Source: Palsa-661 sp035535015 (GTDB lineage: Bacteria > Actinomycetota > Acidimicrobiia > Acidimicrobiales > UBA8190). Taken from it: a stretch of DNA of 35,766 nt. The stretch is taken from the NCBI GenBank assembly GCA_035535015.1, contig DATLQU010000048.1, positions 1 through 35,766 on the forward strand. Reading direction: 5' to 3'. Position 1 is the stretch's first letter; each line of letters begins with the position of its first letter. Positions 14,596-23,088 of this stretch are shown here, piece after piece. Both the position numbers and the translations under genes were made by a program. Under the pieces are notes generated by a model. That model searched no databases. It was not told where the DNA came from and saw only the letters and a list, made by a program, of their open reading frames with translations.

Positions 14596-15663
14596 ATGGC
14601 CGGAAGCGGGACCGCCCAGCTCCGAGGTGACGACCTGCTCCTGCGGGTCGAGCACCTGGTCGTCGAGTTCGGCAAGGGCCAGCACCGGGTCCGGGCCGTC
14701 TCCGACGTCTCCTTCGACGTGGCCGCCGGCGAGACCCTCGGCCTGGTCGGTGAATCGGGCTGCGGCAAGTCCACCACCGGCCGCTCGGTCGCCCTCGTCC
14801 ACCCGCCCGATTCCGGATCGGTCCGCTTCGCCGGCACGGAACTCACCGCCCTCAAACCGCGGGAGCTCCGTCAAGCCCGGACCAAGGTCCAGATGGTCTT
14901 CCAGGACCCCATCTCCTCGCTCAACCCCCGCCGTCGGGTCATCGACTCCGTCATGGAGCCGATGGCCATCTGGGGCATCGGTTCGGCGGACCTCCGCAGG
15001 GCCAAGGCCCGTGAGACCCTCGAATCCGTCGGCATCAATCCCGGTGACGCCGGCAGCCGCCGGCCCATCGAATTCTCCGGCGGCCAGTGCCAGCGGATCT
15101 CCATCGCCCGGGCCCTCATGCTCGAGCCCACCCTCCTCATCTGCGACGAGCCGGTCTCCGCCCTCGACGTCTCCGTCCAGGCCCAGATCCTCAACCTCCT
15201 GGACGACCTCAAGCGTCAGCGCGGCCTCACCATGGTCTTCATCGCCCACGACCTGGCCGTCGTCAAGAACGTCTCGGACCGCGTCGCCGTCATGTACCTG
15301 GGCAAGCTCTGCGAGGTCGCCCCCCCGGACACCCTCTACCGCCATCCGGCCCACCCCTACTCCGCCGCCCTCCTGGCCTCCATCCCCGAACCCGATCCCT
15401 CGGCCGCCTCCTCGGCCACCGCCCCGCTCACCGGGGAGCTCCCCTCTCCCACCGACCCCCCCTCGGGCTGCCGCTTCCGCACCCGCTGCCCCTACGCCCA
15501 GGAGATCTGCACCACCGACGAACCGGAGATGCGGGCCCTCGGTCCGGACCACTTCGTCTCCTGTCACTTCCCCCTGCCCCGCCCGGCCGACTCCACCGAC
15601 CCACCGGCACCCGGCGCCGCACTGGCCGCCCCTGTCGAAGCAGCTCCCTTCAGCCCGGCCTGA
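14596..15663 (+). CDS. dppF: peptide ABC transporter ATP-binding protein, DppF/OppF type
   Basis: A 355-residue ATPase whose ATG begins at the base after the previous stop. Walker A GESGCGKST (52-60), Q-loop FQDPISSLNPRRRV, signature FSGGQCQR and Walker B LLICDEPVSALD are present. The C-terminal domain again carries a cysteine cluster (CRFRTRCPYAQEIC). It forms the heterodimeric motor with the preceding ATPase. It is the last gene of the operon; the gap to the convergent DUF222/HNH gene is filled by a repeat array. Confidence 0.92.
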   Translation: MAGSGTAQLRGDDLLLRVEHLVVEFGKGQHRVRAVSDVSFDVAAGETLGLVGESGCGKSTTGRSVALVHPPDSGSVRFAGTELTALKPRELRQARTKVQMVFQDPISSLNPRRRVIDSVMEPMAIWGIGSADLRRAKARETLESVGINPGDAGSRRPIEFSGGQCQRISIARALMLEPTLLICDEPVSALDVSVQAQILNLLDDLKRQRGLTMVFIAHDLAVVKNVSDRVAVMYLGKLCEVAPPDTLYRHPAHPYSAALLASIPEPDPSAASSATAPLTGELPSPTDPPSGCRFRTRCPYAQEICTTDEPEMRALGPDHFVSCHFPLPRPADSTDPPAPGAALAAPVEAAPFSPA

Positions 15664-15683
15664 ACGGCGAAACCTCCGGGCCG

Positions 15684-15770
15684 TCAGGCCGATCAGACCG
15701 ATCAGGACGTCAGGCCGATCAGGCCGTCAGACAGATCAGGACGTCAGACAGATCAGGACGATCAGGACGT
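15684..15770. repeat. 17-bp tandem array with ten evenly spaced TGA triplets
   Basis: On the minus strand a TGA occurs at each of ten sites (plus-strand TCA at 15684, 15693, 15702, 15710, 15719, 15727, 15736, 15744, 15753, 15762), spaced 8-9 bp apart. The underlying unit is 17 bp (TCAGACAGATCAGGACG, exact at 15727 and 15744, with variants at 15693 and 15710). The TGA at 15762 is the real stop of the DUF222/HNH gene; the other nine follow it downstream. The array fills nearly all of the gap to the convergent peptide-transporter operon. Confidence 0.9.
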
Positions 15771-17003
15771 GAGGACGGGGTTCTCTTCTGTCTGCGGCGC
15801 GTGCCACTCCCATTCCCCGGGGCCGCCTCTGATGGCGTAGCCGCCGTGGGTCTTCAGCAGGTGGTGCCAGTGACAGAGACGACAGAGGTTCCACATCTCG
15901 GTGGGCCCGTCTTTGATGAAGTCGATCTGGTAGTGGTCGTTCTCGAGTCCCCTGGCCACATGACAGCCGGGAACCACGCAGGTGGGGTCGCGTTCGATCA
16001 GCGCCGTCCGCAGCCGGGCCGGGATGGCCCGCTTCATGTTGGCCACCGCCTTCACGTCCACCCCGTCGGTCACGATCACCCGGAGCACGGCCTCGCCGAT
16101 GGCGTTGGTGGCCGTGGCCAGCGGCACCGGGCCGACTCCCGGGATCTCGCAGACTTCTCCGTCCTCCAGCTCTCCCCGGCGCAGCGCCGCCACGTCCACC
16201 CGTAGGTGCATCGTCGTGCTCGGTCTCGGCCATCGGGAGCCACCACCATCACCATCGGCGCCGGAGCAGCTGGCGCTGGCGCTCCTGCCGGTGAGGTTGG
16301 TGCCGGTGACGAAGGCGATCAGCGCATCGGCGGCGTAGGCCGCCGGCGACTCCCGCTGCCCGGACTTCCTCGCCTCGGCGAAGATGGCGTTGGCCTCGCT
16401 CTGAATGCCGGCCATCAAACGGCCCAGGCCGTCGGGGGTGAGCCGGGCCTCGACCCGGCCGACCCCGTCGGAATCGGTCCACATGATCAGCGACCGGTTC
16501 TTCCGGATCTCCTCGTAGCGAACCCGGGCCTCGCTTTCGCCCATGGCCCGGGCTTTCACCCGCCGGCACTCGTCTTTCAGCCCCTTCAGCCCGGAGCGCC
16601 CGGCCACGGCGATCAGCTCCTCCTCGGCCGACGGCTTCTCGGCGGCGGTGGCGGCGATCTGCTGCAGCTGCTGCGCCGACAACTCTCCCCGCCGTAACGC
16701 GGCGCTGGTGGCCGGCAGCGAGACCAGCCGTTCGGCGGTCTCCATCAGGTTCCGGGCTTCCCCGAGCCCGCTCCCGGTGGTCTGGGCCACCCAGGACTCC
16801 GGATTCCGGTAGCCCTGCCTCCTCCACTCCCCGGACTCGGCCGCCCGCCGGGCGAACATCGTCTTCCCGGCCACCGCCGCCCGCTCGATCTCGAGGAACG
16901 CCGCGAACACCTTCCCGGCGTCGACCGTTCCCACCTTCTCCGGCTCGACCTCCAAGGTCTCCCGGATCAGGCTCAACGCCTTCTCGAGATCGGCCAACAT
17001 CAT
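15762..17003 (-). CDS. DUF222 / HNH endonuclease-domain protein (13E12 type)
   Basis: A 413-residue protein. The N-terminal two thirds are DUF222: a helical start, then WVAQTTGSGLGEARNLMETA and LRRGELSAQQLQQIA, the family's most conserved blocks. The C-terminal HNH module has C342-x4-C347, the DH pair at 356-357, N372 and C374-x2-C377 with H378, H380 and H381, so zinc-binding and catalytic positions look complete. Proteins of this type are multicopy in actinobacteria and resemble the 13E12 repeat family of mycobacteria; activity is generally undemonstrated and mobility is suspected. Between the two parts lies a Ser/Gly-rich linker (ASASCSGADGDGGG). It is convergent with the peptide-transporter operon and lies downstream of rpsA on the same strand. 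Confidence 0.88.
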   Translation of the reverse strand: MMLADLEKALSLIRETLEVEPEKVGTVDAGKVFAAFLEIERAAVAGKTMFARRAAESGEWRRQGYRNPESWVAQTTGSGLGEARNLMETAERLVSLPATSAALRRGELSAQQLQQIAATAAEKPSAEEELIAVAGRSGLKGLKDECRRVKARAMGESEARVRYEEIRKNRSLIMWTDSDGVGRVEARLTPDGLGRLMAGIQSEANAIFAEARKSGQRESPAAYAADALIAFVTGTNLTGRSASASCSGADGDGGGSRWPRPSTTMHLRVDVAALRRGELEDGEVCEIPGVGPVPLATATNAIGEAVLRVIVTDGVDVKAVANMKRAIPARLRTALIERDPTCVVPGCHVARGLENDHYQIDFIKDGPTEMWNLCRLCHWHHLLKTHGGYAIRGGPGEWEWHAPQTEENPVLTS

Positions 17004-17120
17004 CCAGACAGCCTGTCAGGAGCCTGTATCAGTTACTCCAGGACCATCAACCTCAACTACAACGTGAGCCTCACCCCGCCACTCATGAGAGGTCGACTCA
17101 TCAGCTGGGCCGGTCCTCAG

Positions 17121-17140
17121 CCGTCCGCCGTCCGCCGTCA
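17121..17140. repeat. 7-bp tandem repeat reaching the rpsA stop codon
   Basis: CCGTCCG-type units of 7 bp repeat across 17121-17140 and end in the TCA that is the rpsA stop (17138-17140). On the minus strand GGCTGA occurs at both ends of the array. The remainder of the 134-bp gap to the HNH gene shows nothing else. Confidence 0.6.
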
Positions 17141-18736
17141 GCCCTCGGTAGGAGCGCCGGGGGCTTCCTCGACGGGGCCGGGTACGGCCTCGGCTCCCGC
17201 TGCCGGCGCGGCTTCGGCCACCGGCGCGGCTTCGGGAGCGGGAGCGGGAGCGGCTTCGGCCACGGGCACCTCGTCCACGGGAGCCGGAGCGGGACGCTCG
17301 ACCCCGGCCGGAAGTTCGGCCCCCTCGGGCGGGGAGCCGTGCTCGGCCACGTACTCGGACCAGGCCGCCTGGGCTTCGGTCTCCGGGGTGAACTCGGTCG
17401 CCGCGTAGTCGAAGCCGATGTAGTTGCCGTGCTCGTCGTAGGCGTGCTCGCCGAAGGCCTCCCGGTACTCCTCGGAGACCTCGCCACCCTCGGCCGCCTG
17501 CTTGATGGACAGAGAGATCCGGCGACGCTGCAGGTCGATGTCGATGATCTTCACCCAGAGCTCTTCGCCCGGGGTGACCACCTGCTCGGGAAGGTCGACA
17601 TGGTGGCCGGCCATCTCGGAGATATGGACCAGGCCCTCGATGCCGTCGCCCACCTGGACAAAGGCACCGAAGGGCACCAGCTTGGTGATCCGGCCGTAGA
17701 CCAACTCGCCCACCTGGTGGGAGTTGGCGAACTCCTGCCAGGGGTCGGTCTGGGTCGCCTTCAGCGAGAGGGAGATCCGTTCCTTGTCGAGATCCACGTC
17801 GAGCACCTCGACGTCCACCTCGTCACCCACCGAGACCACCGAGGAGGGATGGTCGACATGCTTCCAGGAGAGCTCCGAGACGTGGATCAGTCCGTCCATC
17901 CCGCCGAGGTCCACGAAGGCACCGAAGTTGACCACCGAGGAGACCACGCCCTTGCGCCGTTCCCCCGGCTTCAGGTTGACCAGGAACTCGCCCCGCTGCT
18001 CCTTCTGGGTCTCCTCCAACCAGGCCCGCCGGGAGAGGACCACGTTGTTCCGGTTCCGGTCGAGCTCGATGATCTTGGCCTCGATGCTCTTGCCCACATA
18101 GGGCTGCAGCTCCCGGACCCGGCGGAGCTCCACCAGAGAGGCAGGCAGGAATCCCCGGAGGCCGATGTCGACGATCAGGCCGCCCTTCACCACTTCGATG
18201 ACCGGCCCCTTCACGATCCCGTCGGCCGACTTGATCTTCTCGATCGTCCCCCAGGCCCGCTCGTACTGGGCCCGCTTCTTGGAGAGCACCAGCCGGCCTT
18301 CCTTGTCCTCTTTCTGCAGGACCAGGGCTTCCAGATGCTCACCGAGGCTGACGATCTCCTCGGGGTCGACGTCGTTTCGGATGGAGAGCTCCCGGACCGG
18401 GATCACCCCCTCGGACTTGAAGCCGATGTCCAGCAGCACCTCGTCCCGGTCGATCTTCACCACCGTCCCCTCGACGATGTCCCCGTCGTCGAACTCCACG
18501 ATGGTGGCGTCGATGGCCTCTTCCAGGGAGGTCCCGTTCAGGTCGTCCTCCACGATCGACCGGGGGATGTAGTTCCCCGATTCGTCGAAACTGCCCATCG
18601 GGGTGTTGGAGAGAAGGGCCACGGCACCGGGAACGTCACCGCTGGCCGGGCTTGATGCCCTGGGGGCAGGAGGGCTGGCGGCGGAGGGGGGGGCGATGTC
18701 ACTTACGCCGGCGGAACCGGCGACGTCGTCGGGCAT
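17138..18736 (-). CDS. rpsA: 30S ribosomal protein S1
   Basis: A 532-residue protein with four S1 RNA-binding domains at about 85-153, 173-236, 259-326 and 343-412. The last two show the full motif (GVVSSVVNFGAFVDLGGMDG and the equivalent GRITKLVPFGAFVQVGDGIEG, split here as GRITKLVPFG / AFVQVGDGIEG). It binds mRNA on the small ribosomal subunit. The start at ATG 18736 gives a ~46-residue Ala/Pro/Ser-rich head before MGSFDESGNYIPRS; ATG 18598 is a credible alternative start. The tail (413-532) is Ala/Pro/Glu repeat-rich. Actinobacterial S1 commonly has four domains and a variable tail. The polA gene lies just upstream, an order shared with mycobacteria. Confidence 0.95.
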   Translation of the reverse strand: MPDDVAGSAGVSDIAPPSAASPPAPRASSPASGDVPGAVALLSNTPMGSFDESGNYIPRSIVEDDLNGTSLEEAIDATIVEFDDGDIVEGTVVKIDRDEVLLDIGFKSEGVIPVRELSIRNDVDPEEIVSLGEHLEALVLQKEDKEGRLVLSKKRAQYERAWGTIEKIKSADGIVKGPVIEVVKGGLIVDIGLRGFLPASLVELRRVRELQPYVGKSIEAKIIELDRNRNNVVLSRRAWLEETQKEQRGEFLVNLKPGERRKGVVSSVVNFGAFVDLGGMDGLIHVSELSWKHVDHPSSVVSVGDEVDVEVLDVDLDKERISLSLKATQTDPWQEFANSHQVGELVYGRITKLVPFGAFVQVGDGIEGLVHISEMAGHHVDLPEQVVTPGEELWVKIIDIDLQRRRISLSIKQAAEGGEVSEEYREAFGEHAYDEHGNYIGFDYAATEFTPETEAQAAWSEYVAEHGSPPEGAELPAGVERPAPAPVDEVPVAEAAPAPAPEAAPVAEAAPAAGAEAVPGPVEEAPGAPTEG

Positions 18737-18818
18737 GAAGTTGTGAACTCGCTTTCAGGATCGGGGCAGCCTCGGCATCGAGAGTGCGTCGGCCGGTCAC
18801 CGGTGGCGACCAGCCATC

Positions 18819-18824
18819 AATCCT
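18819..18824 (-). promoter_or_regulatory. possible -10 box for rpsA (TAGGAT)
   Basis: TAGGAT on the minus strand, 82 bp before ATG 18736 and after the polA terminator-like hairpin. It would give rpsA its own promoter with a ~75-nt leader. No convincing -35 is seen. Confidence 0.35.
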
Positions 18825-18844
18825 ACCAAAGCCCCTGGCCGAAC

Positions 18845-18887
18845 GGCCCGGCCCCGGGACCGGGCACCGAACGGCCCGGGCCGGGCC
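18845..18887 (-). terminator. GC-rich hairpin between polA and rpsA
   Basis: Arms GGCCCGGCCC (18845-18854) and GGGCCGGGCC (18878-18887) are perfectly complementary, 14 bp after the polA stop. No U-tract follows, as is common for actinobacterial hairpin terminators. Internal GGGCCGTTCGG repeats allow alternative folds. Confidence 0.5.
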
Positions 18888-18900
18888 GGGACCCGGCAGC

Positions 18901-21684
18901 TCAGCCCTTGGCGTCGGCCCACGAGCTTCCCCAGGCCGACGAGACCTCGAGGGGCACGGCCAGCCCCACCACCTCGGCCACCGCGCTCAGCACCTCGGGG
19001 ACGAGGGTCCCGATCTCCTTCTCCTCGGCCTTCGGCGCCTCCACCAGAACCTCGTCGTGCACCTGGAGCACCAACCGGGACTCGAGTCCCCGGTCCTCGA
19101 GCGCCGCGTCCAGCCGGACCAGGGCCACCTTGAAGAGATCGGCCGCCAGGCCCTGGATGCCGGCGTTCATGGCCTGCCGCTCGGCCGCCATCCGCAGGCC
19201 CCGGTTGGGCGAATGCAGATCGGGCAGCGCCCGGCGGCGGCCGAAGAGGGTCTCCGTGTAGCCCTTGGCCCGGGCCTCGGCCACCGTCTGTTCCATATGG
19301 GCCCGGACCGACGGGAAGGCGGCGAAGTAGGCGTCGAGAATCCCCTGGGCCTCGGCCGTCTCGATCCCGAGCCTCTGGCCCAGCCCGAAGGCCTCCATCC
19401 CGTAGGCCAGGCCGTAGGAGACCATCTTGGCCCGGTTCCTCTGGGCCCCCGTCACCTCCTCGGCCGGCACCCCGAAGACCCGGGCCGCCGTCGTCCGGTG
19501 GATGTCCTGGCCGGCGGCGAAGGCCCCGATCAGGCCCGGGTCCCCCGACAGATGGGCGATCACCCGCAGCTCGATCTGGTCGTAGTCGGCCACCAGGAAA
19601 CGCCAGCCCTGGCGGGGCACGAAGGCCCGCCGCAGTTGCCGGCCCTCCTCGGATCGGACGGGGATGTTGTGCAGATTGGGCCGGTCCGAGGAGAGCCGTC
19701 CCGTCCGGGCCACCGTCTGGGCGAAGCTGGCGTGGATCCGGCCGTCGGGGCCCAGCTCCCCGAGCAGGGACTCCCCGTAGGTGGACCGGAGCTTCTCCAC
19801 CTCCCGGTACCGCAGCAGCGTCCCCACCACCGGGTGCTGATCCCGGATCCGCTCCAGGGTCTGGGCGTCGGTCGAGAAGCCCGTCTTGGTCTTGCGTCCC
19901 GGCGTCAGCCCCAGCTTCTCGTAGAGCACCGTCCGCAGCTGCGGGGTCGAGTTCACGTTGAACTGCTCCCCCGCCTCCTTCTGGATCTCCGCCTCCAGCC
20001 GGCTGCACTCGGCCGCGAAGCCGTCGCTGATCCGTCGCAGCTCCTTGCCGTCCACCGCGATCCCGGCCACCTCCATCCGGGCCAGCACCCGGACCAGGGG
20101 CCGCTCCACCTCGTCGTGCAACCGGGTCAGCCCGGCCCGCTCGAGCGCGTCGCGCAACGGTGCCAGCACCGCCCCGAGCGCCACCGCCTGCCGGCCCATG
20201 GTCAAGCCGATCTCCTCGGCCGCGCCCTCCCCGCCCCCGCCGTCGTCGAGGTCGAGCTGGCCGGCGGCCCGGGCCAGCACCGCCTCGTCCAGGGCGATCC
20301 CCAGCTGGGCGTCGACCACGTCCGCCAGCCGGTACCGGCCCGACGACGGATCGAGCAGATAGGCGGCCACCGCGCTGTCCATCACCAGCCCCACCAGATC
20401 GATCCCGGCCGGCAGCAGCACCCGCATCAATTCCTTGGCCCCGTGGGCCACCACCCCCGGTCCCCCCGGCCCGAGCAGCCCGGCCAGCCCGGCCAGCACC
20501 TCCGGTTCCTTCACCAGCTCGGCCGAGATCCACAGAGCCGACAGATCGGCCCCGGCTCCGGCCGCCGAACCGGCCCCGCCGGCCGCCGAACCGGCCCCGC
20601 CGGCCAGGGCCAGGCCGGCCAGGGCCGACCGACCGGGATCGCCGCTCCACAGAGGGGCCAGCGAGATCACGGCGGCGGCGCCCAGAACCTTGAGCGCTCC
20701 CGCCACCTCCCCGGCGGTGGCCGGCGACTCGACCGTCACCGCGGCCGGGTCGAAGCCGGCATTCCCGGCCCCGGCCGCCACCCTGGGCAGGGGACTGTCA
20801 TCGCCCCCCATCAGCGGCGCCAGCCGACTCCACAAAGTGGGCATCTCCAACTCGCCGAAGACCCGCTTCACCTCCTCGGTCTGCCAGCCCCCGATCCCCA
20901 GCTCCTCGATCCCGAGGGCCAGCGGCACGTCCCGGACGAGCGGGATCACCTTGGCGTTTCTGCGGACCCGGTCCTCGAACTCGGTCAGGTTGGCCCGGAG
21001 CTTGGGGGTCTGCTCGTCGAGGTGGCCGAAGATCTCGTCCAGGGAGCCGTAGGCCGTCACCAACTTGGCCGCCGTCTTCTCCCCCACCCCGGGCACCCCG
21101 GCCAGGTTGTCGGAGCTGTCGCCCCGCAGGGCGGCCAGGATCCCGTAGGACGAGGCCGGTACCCCGTAGCGCTCCTCGATCCCGGCCTCGTCGTAGATCA
21201 CGGTGTCGGAGATCCCCTTCCGGGTATACATCACCGTCACGTAGGGATCCTCGACCAGCTGGAAGGCGTCGCGGTCCCCCGTCACCACCACCACCTTCCG
21301 GCCAGCGTCGCGCGCCGCGGTGGCCAGGGTGGCCAGGATGTCGTCGGCCTCGTAGCCGGCCACCTCCAGGGTGGCCAGCCCCAGAGCCTCGAGCACCTGC
21401 CGGACCAAGCCGAACTGCGGGATCAGCAGATCGGGCGTCTCGGGCCGGTTGCCCTTGTAGTCCTCGACCACGGCGTCGCGGAAGGTGGGCTCGGGCCGGT
21501 CGAAGGCCACCGCGATCCCCGACGGCGAGTGGTCCCGGAGCAGGTTCACCAGCATGGAGGTGAAGCCGTAGACGGCGTTCGTCACCAGCCCGGCCCGGGT
21601 GGCCAGATCGATGGGCAGGGCGAAGAACGCCCGGAAGACGAGCGAGTTGCCGTCGAGAAGGAACAGGGGCCCGTCGTCGGCCAT
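18901..21684 (-). CDS. polA: DNA polymerase I
   Basis: A 927-residue protein. The N-terminal ~300 residues are the 5'-3' exonuclease (LFLLDGNSLVFRAFFAL; EADDILATLA; VVTGDRDAFQLV; GDSSDNLAGVPGVGEKTAA). The middle domain lacks the DxE motif of an active 3'-5' exonuclease and has a Gly/Ala insert with a duplicated 21-bp unit, so proofreading is presumably absent, as in other actinobacteria and Taq. Polymerase motifs are intact: A VADYDQIELR (D700), B RNRAKMVSYGLAYG (R749, K753, Y757) and C LQVHDEVLVE (D877). Tyr757 sits where E. coli and Taq have Phe, the known determinant of dideoxynucleotide acceptance; mycobacterial PolA also has Tyr. It fills gaps in repair and processes Okazaki fragments. 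Confidence 0.97.
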   Translation of the reverse strand: MADDGPLFLLDGNSLVFRAFFALPIDLATRAGLVTNAVYGFTSMLVNLLRDHSPSGIAVAFDRPEPTFRDAVVEDYKGNRPETPDLLIPQFGLVRQVLEALGLATLEVAGYEADDILATLATAARDAGRKVVVVTGDRDAFQLVEDPYVTVMYTRKGISDTVIYDEAGIEERYGVPASSYGILAALRGDSSDNLAGVPGVGEKTAAKLVTAYGSLDEIFGHLDEQTPKLRANLTEFEDRVRRNAKVIPLVRDVPLALGIEELGIGGWQTEEVKRVFGELEMPTLWSRLAPLMGGDDSPLPRVAAGAGNAGFDPAAVTVESPATAGEVAGALKVLGAAAVISLAPLWSGDPGRSALAGLALAGGAGSAAGGAGSAAGAGADLSALWISAELVKEPEVLAGLAGLLGPGGPGVVAHGAKELMRVLLPAGIDLVGLVMDSAVAAYLLDPSSGRYRLADVVDAQLGIALDEAVLARAAGQLDLDDGGGGEGAAEEIGLTMGRQAVALGAVLAPLRDALERAGLTRLHDEVERPLVRVLARMEVAGIAVDGKELRRISDGFAAECSRLEAEIQKEAGEQFNVNSTPQLRTVLYEKLGLTPGRKTKTGFSTDAQTLERIRDQHPVVGTLLRYREVEKLRSTYGESLLGELGPDGRIHASFAQTVARTGRLSSDRPNLHNIPVRSEEGRQLRRAFVPRQGWRFLVADYDQIELRVIAHLSGDPGLIGAFAAGQDIHRTTAARVFGVPAEEVTGAQRNRAKMVSYGLAYGMEAFGLGQRLGIETAEAQGILDAYFAAFPSVRAHMEQTVAEARAKGYTETLFGRRRALPDLHSPNRGLRMAAERQAMNAGIQGLAADLFKVALVRLDAALEDRGLESRLVLQVHDEVLVEAPKAEEKEIGTLVPEVLSAVAEVVGLAVPLEVSSAWGSSWADAKG

Positions 21685-21721
21685 CGGCCCCCGACTCTAT
21701 GCCGCCCTTGTCACACCATCC

Positions 21722-21766
21722 TCAGGGAGACAGCTCAGGGCGACAGGGAGACAGCCTCAGGGCGAC
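21722..21766. repeat. 21-22-bp duplication containing the pdtaR stop codon
   Basis: TCAGGGCGACAGGG occurs at 21735 and 21757, with a related TCAGGGAGACAG at 21722. The TCA at 21757-21759 is the pdtaR stop. Read on the minus strand, the gene's terminal codons CTG-TCG-CCC-TGA are duplicated immediately downstream, between pdtaR and polA. Confidence 0.8.
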
Positions 21767-22353
21767 AGGGTGCCGTCGAGCACTTCCTGGGCGATCTCCT
21801 TCATCCGGGCCCGCCGGGACATGGCCGTCTTCTGGATGTAGGAGAAGGCCTCGGCCTCGGTCATGGCGTGGTTGTCCATCAGGATCCCCTTGGCCCGGTT
21901 GACGATCTGCTGGGTGGCCAGCTTGTCCTCCAGGCTGGCCACCTCATCGGATAGCCGGCCGTGCTCCTCCTCGATGGCCCGGAACTCCTCGAACCGGGCC
22001 AGGGCCACCTCGATGGCCGGCACCAGCTCGGAGCGCTGGAAGGGCTTGACCAGATAGGCCGAGACCCCGGCGTCGCGGGCGTCCTCGATCAGGTTCCTCT
22101 GGCTGAAGGCGGTCAGGATCAGCACGGCCACCTTCCGGTCGGCCGTGATCCGCCGGGCCGCCTCGATCCCGTCGAGCCCGGGCATCTTCACGTCCAGGAT
22201 GGCCAGATCGGGCGAGAAGGTGGTCACCAGCTCGACGGCCTCGTCACCCCGGCCCGTCTCCCCCACCACCTCGTAGCCCTCGGACTCGAGGATCTCCTTC
22301 AGGTCGAGCCGGATGATGGCTTCGTCCTCGGCTATGACCACCCGTGCGCCCAT
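21757..22353 (-). CDS. pdtaR: ANTAR-domain response regulator, PdtaR-like
   Basis: A 198-residue protein. I start it at ATG 22353; the frame extends further but that sequence overlaps the next gene and has no homologous look. The receiver domain (1-118) has D10/E11, phospho-acceptor D54 in LAILDVKMPG, T81 and K103. The ANTAR domain (about 137-191) has the conserved pattern LATQQIVNRAKGILM...AEAFSYIQKTAM. ANTAR domains bind tandem hairpins in RNA and antiterminate; in mycobacteria PdtaR answers to the kinase PdtaS, absent here. The order pdtaR-polA-rpsA on one strand is the actinobacterial norm. Confidence 0.92.
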   Translation of the reverse strand: MGARVVIAEDEAIIRLDLKEILESEGYEVVGETGRGDEAVELVTTFSPDLAILDVKMPGLDGIEAARRITADRKVAVLILTAFSQRNLIEDARDAGVSAYLVKPFQRSELVPAIEVALARFEEFRAIEEEHGRLSDEVASLEDKLATQQIVNRAKGILMDNHAMTEAEAFSYIQKTAMSRRARMKEIAQEVLDGTLSP

Positions 22354-22450
22354 CTGGCAGTGCCTCTCTTCTTTGTGCCGGTCGACCGGCTCTTGTCGTC
22401 GATGGCTCTTTGGTCGGTGGCCGGGCCCGAGACGGCGGCCGGGAGAAGCG

Positions 22451-22759
22451 CTAGCGCGGTTCGGGCACCAGCTGACCGAGCAGTTCGTCCTGCCGTCGCT
22501 CGAGCTCGCCGATGTTGGCCAGCAACCGACCCCGTTCACCGGAGGCGGCATCGGCGTGCCGCTGGGCGCTGGCGTACTCGTGGCCGGCCAACGGGGTCTC
22601 GGAGACGAGCGACCGGATCCGGGCGTCGTCGGCCGCGTCGGTGAAGACCAGCAACTGCTCGTCGAGCACGGCCAACTCCTGCCGGGCCCGGACCAGCCGG
22701 CTGTGCACGTCGCGCAGCGACCGCTCGACCAGGGATCGGCGCATCGGTCTCATGGCCAT
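22451..22759 (-). CDS. small predicted coiled-coil protein
   Basis: A 102-residue, charged, mostly helical protein. The start at ATG 22759 (MAMRPMRRSLVERSL) is supported by TAGAAT seven bases upstream, the leaderless spacing; longer readings run into the antisense of the tRNA. Helical heptad-like stretches occur at about 8-40 (LVERSLRDVHSRLVRARQEL) and 75-98 (GERGRLLANIGELERRQDELL, split GERGRLLANIG / ELERRQDELL). No family recognised. It lies 97 bp upstream of pdtaR on the same strand and may be cotranscribed with it. Confidence 0.65.
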   Translation of the reverse strand: MAMRPMRRSLVERSLRDVHSRLVRARQELAVLDEQLLVFTDAADDARIRSLVSETPLAGHEYASAQRHADAASGERGRLLANIGELERRQDELLGQLVPEPR

Positions 22760-22766
22760 CAGGGCA

Positions 22767-22772
22767 ATTCTA
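22767..22772 (-). promoter_or_regulatory. -10 box for a leaderless mRNA (TAGAAT)
   Basis: TAGAAT on the minus strand, seven bases before ATG 22759. It fixes the start of the small coiled-coil gene. The ~190 bp between it and the tRNA shows no gene. Confidence 0.5.
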
Positions 22773-22960
22773 TGCCCCCCCGGGCCCCGCCAGCCCGTCG
22801 GCCGGCGCCGGGCGGTGCCGCTCCGAGCGACCGCCCATTCCCGACGGCCGATCCTACGACCCCCACCGCCGCCCGGATCGGTCCTCGCCGTCGGGGCCCG
22901 GCCGGGGGCTTGCTCCCCCGGGAGCGGACGGGGCACCGCTGTAGGCTCCCGGGCCGTGTC

Positions 22961-23043
22961 GCCCGGATGGCGGAATGGTAGACGCGGGGGCCTCAAAAGC
23001 CCCTGTCCTTCGGGGCGTGTGGGTTCGAATCCCACTCCGGGCA
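22961..23043 (+). tRNA. tRNA-Leu (anticodon CAA)
   Basis: Acceptor arm GCCCGGA (22961-22967) pairs with TCCGGGC (23036-23042), followed by discriminator A. The anticodon stem GGGGC/GCCCC encloses loop CTCAAAA, giving CAA, which reads UUG. A long variable arm (TGTCCTTCGGGGCGT region) marks a class II tRNA, as expected for leucine. The T-arm GTGGG-TTCGAAT-CCCAC is intact. The terminal CCA is not encoded (ACCG). TAGGCT at 22942-22947 is a candidate -10 box. Partial copies of its 3' end recur at 26158 and 29100. Confidence 0.95.
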
Positions 23044-23049
23044 CCGTGT

Positions 23050-23088
23050 GATGTCGCGAGACATCGTGGACAGATGTCGCGGGACATC
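23050..23088. repeat. two direct copies of a small palindrome next to the tRNA
   Basis: GATGTC-GCGA-GACATC (23050-23065) and GATGTC-GCGG-GACATC (23073-23088) are perfect 6-bp hairpins 23 bp apart, starting seven bases after the tRNA. They abut the end of the decayed IS481-type transposase and may be what is left of the element's terminus. Confidence 0.7.

Noticed and set aside
5112..15770. CRISPR arrays
   Set aside because: Repeat units are 8-23 bp, contiguous and without unique spacers, and no cas genes are present.
18784..21954. 1056-codon plus-strand ORF
   Set aside because: It is antisense to polA, is rich in His, Gly, Pro and Gln as expected from mirrored high-GC codons, and has no recognisable domain.
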